From Chitinophagaceae bacterium UBA2791 (GTDB taxonomy: Bacteria > Bacteroidota > Bacteroidia > Chitinophagales > Chitinophagaceae), in assembly GCA_002352105.1 (NCBI GenBank), contig DEHV01000015.1:33423-41357 (forward strand): DNA of 7,935 nt. The letters are read 5' to 3'. The translations under genes and the position numbers were made by a program. Below, in pieces: positions 1 through 6,474 of the stretch. The notes under the pieces were generated by a model, which was not told where the DNA came from, did no database searches, and was given only the letters and a program-made list of their open reading frames with translations. The first letter of the stretch is position 1, and each line of letters begins with the position of its first letter.

Positions 1-948
1 CTGTTGTTTACCAATACGGATGATATGGCGCACAACCTGCTGATCACAAAACCCGGCGCCCGCGAAGCCGTTGTTCAGGCTGCATTACAGCTTGCCGAAA
101 AAGGGCCGGCTCAGAACTATATTCCCAATACCGCCAATGTGTTGTGGTCCATCCCTGTTATCGGGCCCGATGAAAAAGCTACCCTTTCCTTTACCGCCCC
201 TGCAAAAAAAGGCGTCTATCCCTATGTATGTACCTTTCCGGGTCATGGATTTGTGATGTACGGCGCCATGTATGTCACCGACAAACAGGAGCTTCCCGAT
301 ATCGGGAATGACCTGAACATCCCCGAATCGCGGCGCAAGGAAAATGGCGCGGCGGGCAAAACGACCGGCCATGGCGCGCATACAGCTAAACCGGCGCATC
401 CCTATGTATTAAAGCCGCCTTACCTGTACCGCGTTTTTATAGAAGGAGCGGGGCCCGCGGCGATTGCCGTACGACTCCCTCATCAGCTGTCTTATTGCTG
501 GGATGCGGGATCCTGCAGGTTGCGTTTTGCCTGGACGGGCGATTTTGTAGACAATTCCGCATTATGGGCGGGGCATAAGGATGCCACGGCAGCCATCCTG
601 GGAGAAGTGTTTTATCGGGATAAGACCGCTTATCCCCTACGGATAAAGGATCCCGGCGTTATTCCTGCAACGGCGTTTAAGGGGTACCGTTTGGTTGACC
701 GCTACCCGGAATTTCATTATACCATCGACGGAACAAGCGTTTACGAACTGATCAAACCGGAGGCGGATGGTTCCGGCCTCGTCAGGACCTTCCGTATACC
801 CGGCGCGGCTTACCCGGTATGGTTTGTTTTTACTCCCGGCGATGGAATAAAATATACTTCTTCCGCGGGATCATGGGAAGGGAATAAATTGGTCCTCTCT
901 GCCGAGGAGGCCGGATCCTTTGTCATCACGATGACCAGAGATAAATGA
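1..948 (+). CDS. C-terminal part of a secreted azurin/plastocyanin-like copper protein (5' end outside window)
   Basis: The frame is open from base 1 with no convincing start, so this is the 3' part of a longer gene ending at the TGA at 946-948. Counting codons from base 1, codons 1 to about 93 form a cupredoxin domain. His11 (in DDMAHN), Cys77, His82 and Met86 (in CTFPGHGFVM) match the His-Cys-His-Met type I copper ligands of azurin, and the spacing around Cys-His-Met is the azurin spacing. A hydrophilic linker (about 98-132) follows, then a beta-rich domain of about 180 residues with aromatic and Cys motifs (YCWDAGSCRLRFAW). That domain resembles the C-terminal module of large Bacteroidota dehydrogenase or cytochrome c proteins; this is family knowledge recalled without a search. 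No CxxCH haem motif lies in the visible part. The likely role is electron transfer in the periplasm or on the cell surface, with the lipoprotein propeller encoded just downstream. The copper domain is secure; the overall function is inferred. Confidence 0.85.
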   Translation: MLFTNTDDMAHNLLITKPGAREAVVQAALQLAEKGPAQNYIPNTANVLWSIPVIGPDEKATLSFTAPAKKGVYPYVCTFPGHGFVMYGAMYVTDKQELPDIGNDLNIPESRRKENGAAGKTTGHGAHTAKPAHPYVLKPPYLYRVFIEGAGPAAIAVRLPHQLSYCWDAGSCRLRFAWTGDFVDNSALWAGHKDATAAILGEVFYRDKTAYPLRIKDPGVIPATAFKGYRLVDRYPEFHYTIDGTSVYELIKPEADGSGLVRTFRIPGAAYPVWFVFTPGDGIKYTSSAGSWEGNKLVLSAEEAGSFVITMTRDK

Positions 949-987
949 CACCGGATACCGATGGGACGGCATGCTAATGTTATGACT

Positions 988-2490
988 ATGAAATGGAGCT
1001 TCAATATTTTTGTACTTGCGCTGATGGTCTTGGCGGCCTGCGCGGATCCGGGCAAGCCGGAGCTTCCTGCGGAATCGTATAAGATAGATACCGTGCCGAC
1101 GCCGGACGGCTTGACTGCCGAGGTCGGGGGGCTGGACTTTCTATCGGATGGACGATTGATCGCCTGTTTTATCCGCGGCGAAGTAATGATCTATGACCCT
1201 AAAACCCGGCAATGGACATTGTTTGCCGAAGGCCTGCAGGAGCCGCTAGGCATACTGCGCGTTACCGATTCGGAGTTTTTGGTGATGCAGCGACCGGAGC
1301 TTACCCGCATAAAAGATACGGATGGCGACGGCCAGGCCGACGAGTATGAAAACGCGACCGATGATTTTGGCATCTCGGGAAATTATCATGAATTCAACTA
1401 TGGTCCTGTAGCCGATAAGGAAGGCAACCTGTTCATTGGCCTGAATACGGCTTCTCACGGGGGAGGGATCCTTCCCGAACTCAGAGGCGCTTTTAATAAG
1501 GACGGCCGGGACGGCGATAACGGCCGAAAACAGATGTATTCGGTTGTGCCATACCGTGGATGGATCATGAAATTAACGCCTTCCGGGAAGCTGGAGCCTT
1601 ATTGTTCGGGTTTCCGTTCGCCCAATGGCCTGGGGTTCGACCTCGAAGGAAATTTATTTGTTACCGACAACCAGGGCGACTGGGTGGGAACAAGCCCGCT
1701 ATTTCATGCTGAACAGGGGAAGTTTTATGGGCATCCCGCCAGCCTGGTATGGGAAGAGGGATGGACAAAAGGAAATCCTTTTGAGCTGCCCCCGGCTGAG
1801 TTGGACCGGATGCGGTCTAAGGCGGCGGTATTGTTTCCGCATGGCATCATGGCTAATTCGCCTTCCGAGCCGCGCTGCGATATTACCGGGGGAAAGTTCG
1901 GTCCCTTCGCCGGGCAACTGTTCGTGGGAGAAATGAACCAGGGGCGTATCGTAAGGGTGATGCTGGAACAGGTTGGGGGAGAATGGCAGGGCGCCTGCGT
2001 TCCCTTTGCAGACAACATCGGATTAAGAAAGGGAAATAACCGGCTGGTCTTCGCCCCGGATGGCAGCTTATGGGTAGGCCAGGCCGAACATGGCTGGCTG
2101 GGCGACGCCGGCATACAGCGTATATCTTTTACCGGTAGAACCCCGACGGATGTGCTGCAAATGCATATTACCGGCAAGGGTTTCGATCTCGAATTCACGC
2201 AGGCGCTGGATAGCTCCGGGGCCAATCCTGCAAACTACCAGGTCCGCCGGTACCGTTATGAATACCATAAAAAATATGGTTCCGATCAGATCGATGTACA
2301 GGATATATCGGTAAACGGCGCCGCGCTTTCGGGAGGGGGAAAAAAAGTTTCCTTATCGCTTGGCGAGTTGAGCCCGGGTTATGTGTACGAATTTAAATTG
2401 GGCGATATCAAAGGCAGGGACGGAACTCCGCTGGCCAATAAGACGATATGCTATACGGTTAACCGGCTCCGGGAAGGCGGCGCGCAATAA
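988..2490 (+). CDS. Lipoprotein with NHL/sorbosone-dehydrogenase-like beta-propeller and C-terminal Ig-like domain
   Basis: A predicted lipoprotein of 500 residues. Starting at ATG 988 gives MKWSFNIF, a hydrophobic stretch and the lipobox LAAC, with the lipidated Cys at residue 18. In-frame ATGs at 961 and 982 would put uncharacteristic residues ahead of the signal peptide; none of the starts has a Shine-Dalgarno sequence. Residues from about 35 to 380 show repeated propeller blades (GGLDFLSDGRLI, GLGFDLEGNLFVTDN, NRLVFAPDGSLWVG) of the PQQ-dependent sugar dehydrogenase/NHL type. An Asp-rich loop, DTDGDGQADE, resembles calcium-binding loops found in this class. The last 110 residues form a beta-sandwich-like domain with YRYEYHKKYGS, a motif I associate with Bacteroidota homologues. 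It probably oxidises or binds a sugar-like substrate and passes electrons to the upstream copper protein. That gene ends 39 bp before this start, suggesting one operon. PQQ binding and substrate are not shown. There is no CxxCH motif, so no fused cytochrome c domain. Confidence 0.8.
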   Translation: MKWSFNIFVLALMVLAACADPGKPELPAESYKIDTVPTPDGLTAEVGGLDFLSDGRLIACFIRGEVMIYDPKTRQWTLFAEGLQEPLGILRVTDSEFLVMQRPELTRIKDTDGDGQADEYENATDDFGISGNYHEFNYGPVADKEGNLFIGLNTASHGGGILPELRGAFNKDGRDGDNGRKQMYSVVPYRGWIMKLTPSGKLEPYCSGFRSPNGLGFDLEGNLFVTDNQGDWVGTSPLFHAEQGKFYGHPASLVWEEGWTKGNPFELPPAELDRMRSKAAVLFPHGIMANSPSEPRCDITGGKFGPFAGQLFVGEMNQGRIVRVMLEQVGGEWQGACVPFADNIGLRKGNNRLVFAPDGSLWVGQAEHGWLGDAGIQRISFTGRTPTDVLQMHITGKGFDLEFTQALDSSGANPANYQVRRYRYEYHKKYGSDQIDVQDISVNGAALSGGGKKVSLSLGELSPGYVYEFKLGDIKGRDGTPLANKTICYTVNRLREGGAQ

Positions 2491-2648
2491 GCTGGCGTTT
2501 CTTATGGTCGTGTGCGTCCTTGCGTTTATTGTCTGTTTCCAGGCGAATTTACGGGGGAAAGTAATAGATCCCCGGGCATTCCAGCGCTGGCGCTTCGTCC
2601 TTATAACAGTGAATTTTTTCTGCAGGTAATTGGCTCCTCGCGGCACAT

Positions 2649-2720
2649 AAAAGAGCGTATCGGCTTTGAAACGTCCCCGGATTTTCTAACCCTGGATCCG
2701 CCTTATCGCTGATACGCTCT
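2649..2720 (-). terminator. Probable glnN terminator hairpin between convergent genes
   Basis: AGAGCGTATCGGC (2652-2664) pairs with GCTGATACGCTCT (2708-2720): 13 pairs, one of them G-U. The 43-nt loop contains a second short stem, CGGAT (2678-2682) with ATCCG (2696-2700). Read on the minus strand, the hairpin starts 25 bases after the glnN stop and runs into TTTT (2652 down to 2649), as expected of an intrinsic terminator. On the plus strand it is followed by CTATAATAAA without a T-run, so it suits glnN better than the propeller gene. The loop is long for a classic terminator, so another RNA structure or a bidirectional role is possible. Confidence 0.5.
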
Positions 2721-2745
2721 CTATAATAAATATCCCTGCGCCGGA

Positions 2746-4941
2746 TTATCTCAGGAACAGCATCTCCCGGTTTTTAGGAAGCAGCCAGTATTCGTCGGCT
2801 ACCAATAGCTCCAGTTTATCGACATGGTGGCGGATCTTGTCGAAGAATTTTTCCTTGATCTCCGAGCAATAGGCAAATGCTTTCTCACGGGTATCTGTAA
2901 TGGCATTGCATTTTTTTCTTGCCTGTATCATCTGTTTTACATGCGAGCTCACCTGGTTGATGTGTTCGGATATCTTGGTTAGGATCTGGCGCTGGTTATC
3001 GTAAGCCGATTCATCGAGCCCCAGCTCTTTTAAACCCTTTATGTTCTGGATCAGCGAATTCTGATAATTTATTGCCGCCGGCAATATATGGCTCGTGGCC
3101 AGTTCGCCCATGATGCGCGCTTCGATCTGCACTTTCTTGATGTATTTCTCAAGCTCTATTTCATGCCGCGCTTCCAGCTCTGAGTGAGAGAATACGTGAT
3201 TGCTTTCGAACAGGTGTTTGGCCTTGTCTGTTACCAGGGCGTCCAATGCAAGCGGGGTGGTGCGCAGGTTAGGCAGGCCGCGCCTTTCGGCTTCTTTCTC
3301 CCATTCCTCGCTATACCCGTCTCCTTCAAACAATATCTTTTCGCTGCTCACGATGTATTCCCGGATCACATGCATGATGGCGATCTCTTTTTTATCGCCT
3401 TTTTCAATCAGGGCGTCTACGTCTTTCTTGAACTGTTTTAAGGTTTCCGCCATAATGGTATTCAGCACGGTCATTGCATTTGCGCAGTTGGCTGCGGATC
3501 CTACCGCGCGGAATTCGAACTTGTTCCCGGTGAAGGCAAATGGAGAGGTCCGGTTGCGGTCGGTATTGTCCAGCAACAATTCGGGTATGCTTCTGTGCAG
3601 ATCCAGCTTGAGAATGGCTTCGTCCTGTTCGTCAAATTTTTCGCCCACTCTTTCCTTTACGTCCTGTAACACCTTCGACAGGTACTGGCCGATAAACACC
3701 GAAATGATGGCCGGCGGCGCTTCATTGGCGCCCAAACGGTGATCATTGCCCGCAGAAGCGATGGATGCGCGTAAGATATCCGCATAGTCGTGCACGGCTT
3801 TGATCGTATTGACAAAGAAGGTCAGGAACATGAGATTGGTCTTTGGCGTTTTGCCCGGCGCCAGCAGGTTAACGCCGGTGTCGGTGGCCATGCTCCAGTT
3901 GTTGTGTTTACCGCTTCCGTTAATTCCTGCAAAGGGCTTTTCGTGTAAGAGCACCCTTAATTTATGCCTGCGGGCCACGCGATCCATGATATCCATCAGC
4001 AGGGTGTTGTGGTCCACCGCAACGCTTACTTCCTCAAAAATGGGGGCGCATTCGAACTGGGAAGGCGCCACTTCATTGTGCCTTGTTCTGAGCGGGATCC
4101 CCAGCTTGTAAGATTCGGTTTCAAAATCGCGCATAAAAGCGTATAACCTTTCGGGTATGGAACCGAAATAATGATCTTCCAGCTGCTGTCCTTTCGCGGG
4201 GGAGTGGCCAAATACCGCCCTGCCGCTGGCCAGCAGGTCGGGTCGGGCATTGAACATTCCTTCGTCCATTATAAAATACTCCTGCTCCCATCCGAGGGTA
4301 GGCGTGATTTTCGTAATGTTCTTATCGAAATAATTGCATACGTCGAGCGCAGTTTTATTGATGGCTTCCAGGGCTTTTAACAAAGGAGCTTTGTAGTCCA
4401 GCAATTCCCCGGTGTAGGAAACAAAGATGGTAGGAATACAAAGCGTTTTTCCTTCGCCGATAGACATGATAAATGCCGGGGAAGAAGGGTCCCATGCGGT
4501 ATATCCCCTGGCTTCGAAAGTCGCTCTTAGTCCACCGCTAGGAAAGGAAGAAGCGTCGGGCTCCTGCTGGATAAGCGTATCGCCGTCGAAAGTTTCAATA
4601 GGCGTGCCGTCGCTCTTAAGCGTAAAAAAGGAATCGTGTTTTTCTGCAGACGAGCCGGTTAAGGGTTGGAACCAGTGCGTATAATGGGTTACGCCCTTGC
4701 TTTCCGCCCACTGACGCAGACCGGCGGCGATCTGGTTGGCTACGGCGCGGTCAATTTTTTTTCCGCCCCGGATGGAATTGACCAGGCTTTTGTACGCTTC
4801 GTCGCTCAAAAATTCACGGGCTACCTTAAGCGTGAACACGTTTTCGTTAAATATTGCAGTGACTTTGGTCGAGTTCACAGCAGGAACTCCGTTGGAGGAT
4901 GTGGTCAGATCATTGATTGCTTTGTACCGTAATGATTCCAT
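2746..4941 (-). CDS. glnN: Glutamine synthetase type III
   Basis: A complete 731-residue enzyme catalysing the ATP-dependent formation of glutamine from glutamate and ammonium in the cytoplasm, the entry step of nitrogen assimilation. The length matches the type III (GlnN) family of about 700-730 residues, much longer than type I or II. Conserved blocks occur in order: LGWEQEYF (216-223), with glutamates of the metal site; HNEVAPSQFECAPIFEE (288-304); GINGSGKHNNWSM (339-351), containing the glutamate-site His; GNDHRLGANEAPPAI (398-412); and DRNRTSPFAF with GNKFEFR (461-478), the nucleotide and phosphate-binding region. An alpha-helical C-terminal region of about 200 residues follows, as in GSIII. 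The start is the ATG at 4941-4939, giving MESLRYKAIN; it lies behind an A-run and has no Shine-Dalgarno, as is common in Bacteroidota. It stands alone between a convergent propeller gene and the tail of the glycan genes, so it is probably monocistronic. No missing motif or frameshift is seen. Confidence 0.98.
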   Translation of the reverse strand: MESLRYKAINDLTTSSNGVPAVNSTKVTAIFNENVFTLKVAREFLSDEAYKSLVNSIRGGKKIDRAVANQIAAGLRQWAESKGVTHYTHWFQPLTGSSAEKHDSFFTLKSDGTPIETFDGDTLIQQEPDASSFPSGGLRATFEARGYTAWDPSSPAFIMSIGEGKTLCIPTIFVSYTGELLDYKAPLLKALEAINKTALDVCNYFDKNITKITPTLGWEQEYFIMDEGMFNARPDLLASGRAVFGHSPAKGQQLEDHYFGSIPERLYAFMRDFETESYKLGIPLRTRHNEVAPSQFECAPIFEEVSVAVDHNTLLMDIMDRVARRHKLRVLLHEKPFAGINGSGKHNNWSMATDTGVNLLAPGKTPKTNLMFLTFFVNTIKAVHDYADILRASIASAGNDHRLGANEAPPAIISVFIGQYLSKVLQDVKERVGEKFDEQDEAILKLDLHRSIPELLLDNTDRNRTSPFAFTGNKFEFRAVGSAANCANAMTVLNTIMAETLKQFKKDVDALIEKGDKKEIAIMHVIREYIVSSEKILFEGDGYSEEWEKEAERRGLPNLRTTPLALDALVTDKAKHLFESNHVFSHSELEARHEIELEKYIKKVQIEARIMGELATSHILPAAINYQNSLIQNIKGLKELGLDESAYDNQRQILTKISEHINQVSSHVKQMIQARKKCNAITDTREKAFAYCSEIKEKFFDKIRHHVDKLELLVADEYWLLPKNREMLFLR

Positions 4942-5103
4942 CTGGATGTGTTTTTTTTAAGAAGACGCAAATAAACGACAATTTATTTACAACATATATA
5001 AAACTGAAAAATGTTTAAAAATTGCAAACAAACGCGATAAAAGTAATACTAATTCTGTTATTTACTTAAATGTTTGGTCGTTTAATATAAAATATATCAT
5101 ATT
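4942..5103 (-). promoter_or_regulatory. AT-rich leader and presumed promoter region of glnN
   Basis: This 162-bp spacer between two minus-strand genes is sharply richer in A+T than the flanking coding DNA and should contain the glnN promoter and 5' leader. A run of eight T's on the plus strand (4951-4958) becomes an A-run about 10 bases ahead of the glnN ATG. I searched the minus strand for the Bacteroidota pattern TTTG-N19-21-TAnnTTTG and for a sigma-54 site and found no good match, so no exact promoter is assigned. An AT-only inverted repeat sits at the far end (5087-5095 with 5099-5107), overlapping the stop codon of the next gene. Confidence 0.35.
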
Positions 5104-6474
5104 TTATTTTTTATAATTTGTGTTAATGATCTTTCCGATCCATTTGTTCAGTTTAACTACAGCCGGGTGATATTGCAGGATACCGAGAAAGGGGATCAGC
5201 AGGAAGGGATAAAAGATGCTGCGGTACCGGATGATCGCTCCGGCAAAGGGGATCATATACCCGGTGAGGATACAGCCCGAGATAACAAAAAACAGGCAGC
5301 AGGCTTCGAACCCTGTCCAATGCCATGCTTTTTTGGACGCCCCGTAATAGAGCGCATAAGCTATTAAGGCCCACATCAGCAGGAGCTCTATGCCGAATAA
5401 GGAATAGATGGCTTGTCCCCCGGTTCCGGGAAGGGGCATGAACAACCCGTTGACCAGCGCATAGGGGAATAGCGACAGCAGGCTTTTCCAACTGTTTTCC
5501 AGCAGGGGCAGGATCATTCTGGATCCTCCCTCAAGTTGCAGGAACAGCGATTGCCGGTCGCTCATCTGGTAAAGGATATCGAAAGAGGGATGTAACTGTC
5601 CGGCCAGCCAGTATGCCAACGCGCTGCCTACGGCGATGCCGAGGGTGATCCATCTTTTCCGATACCGCGTTTTTTCTGCTATGATCCAGATGGCCAGCGA
5701 GGGGATCAGGCTGATCAGCAGGAATTTCCTGAGCAGGAAAATGGCGCCAAGGCACAATACGAAGCCCAGTATATACCGGGAATTATGTTTGATGGGGGAC
5801 AGATGCATGATTCCCGATACCGCTCTCAGCGGCCGCATTTTTGTTCGCTCGCCTTGCGGATTGCTGATCGCGGAACCTTTTTGATCCAGCAGTTTCCATA
5901 AACAATAGAACAGTATGCTCATGACGGCAAAGAGCATCCCTTCCTTGTGCACTACCGAGGTCCAGAAGATAAGGCTGGGAATAAGAAAGGCCGCGAGCAG
6001 GCAGAGCAGGTGATGTTGCGGGTAAACGGCAGAGAGCATGCGGTAGAGCGTCATATGGCCGTAAAGGGTAATAAAGCAAAACAATAGCGTATTGATGTAC
6101 AGGTTATCTGCAGACAGGAAATTGAGAAGGAGAAGTATCCCCGCGATAATATCGTATTGCAGGTACGACCAGCGCGAGTATTTCCCGGTCATATCGATAT
6201 TGAAATCGTCCGGAACAAAATCCTGGAAGAACAAGCGGGGATGGGCAACCAGTTCCCGTTTCAGGTCCACGCTAACCTGGAAAAGCCGCCATATATCGCC
6301 ATGTTCGGGATAAAAATGATAAGCGATCCAAAGGTGCGCGCATCCCGCGGCCGAATAGATCAAAAAAAGCGCTGCAAGGAATACCGGCGAGAGACAGGCG
6401 CTTCGGAGAAAGCGTGAATAAGCGGTTGCAAAGCCAAGCGTGACCAGGTATAAGATAAACAGCGCGATTGCCAT
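5104..6474 (-). CDS. Polytopic membrane protein of a glycan-assembly locus (polymerase-like or EpsG-like)
   Basis: A 456-residue integral membrane protein of no firmly recognised family. Hydrophobic segments lie near residues 1-18, 28-53, 106-120, 126-142, 155-172, 177-195, 233-248, 249-267, 275-291, 356-378, 389-408 and 419-434, so about 10-12 membrane passes. A hydrophilic loop at 54-105 (rich in Asp, Trp and aromatic residues) and another at 292-325 are probably periplasmic. PSLIFWTSVVHKEG (166-179) and IIRYRSIFYPF (414-424) resemble motifs I recall from Bacteroidota membrane proteins next to glycosyltransferases, including polysaccharide polymerases. Its start codon overlaps the GT4 stop by one base (TGATG), so translation is likely coupled and the two proteins should act in one pathway, perhaps polymerising or moving a lipid-linked glycan. 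A charged insert at about 197-231 interrupts the hydrophobic pattern. Membrane location is firm; the enzymatic role is inferred from context. Confidence 0.7.
   Translation of the reverse strand: MAIALFILYLVTLGFATAYSRFLRSACLSPVFLAALFLIYSAAGCAHLWIAYHFYPEHGDIWRLFQVSVDLKRELVAHPRLFFQDFVPDDFNIDMTGKYSRWSYLQYDIIAGILLLLNFLSADNLYINTLLFCFITLYGHMTLYRMLSAVYPQHHLLCLLAAFLIPSLIFWTSVVHKEGMLFAVMSILFYCLWKLLDQKGSAISNPQGERTKMRPLRAVSGIMHLSPIKHNSRYILGFVLCLGAIFLLRKFLLISLIPSLAIWIIAEKTRYRKRWITLGIAVGSALAYWLAGQLHPSFDILYQMSDRQSLFLQLEGGSRMILPLLENSWKSLLSLFPYALVNGLFMPLPGTGGQAIYSLFGIELLLMWALIAYALYYGASKKAWHWTGFEACCLFFVISGCILTGYMIPFAGAIIRYRSIFYPFLLIPFLGILQYHPAVVKLNKWIGKIINTNYKK

Noticed and set aside
85..399. 104-codon minus-strand frame opposite the cupredoxin domain
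   Set aside because: The plus strand carries an exact azurin copper motif here, so this is a shadow frame.
1309..1347. Asp-rich loop DTDGDGQADE as an EF-hand protein signature
   Set aside because: A single calcium-loop-like segment within a propeller is common in this class and does not indicate a separate EF-hand domain.
1725..2225. 166-codon minus-strand frame inside the propeller gene
   Set aside because: It is antisense to a well-supported coding region, rich in Pro/Ser/Cys, and has no recognisable domain or gene setting.
3200..3742. 180-codon plus-strand frame opposite glnN
   Set aside because: It lies wholly inside the conserved catalytic region of glnN on the other strand. Its translation is Ser/Arg/Leu-rich without a recognisable motif, as expected of an antisense shadow.
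5087..5107. AT-only inverted repeat at the end of the membrane-protein gene as an intrinsic terminator
   Set aside because: The repeat is perfect, but it has no G-C pairs, overlaps the stop codon and is not followed by a T-run on the transcribed strand. It is too weak to call a terminator.
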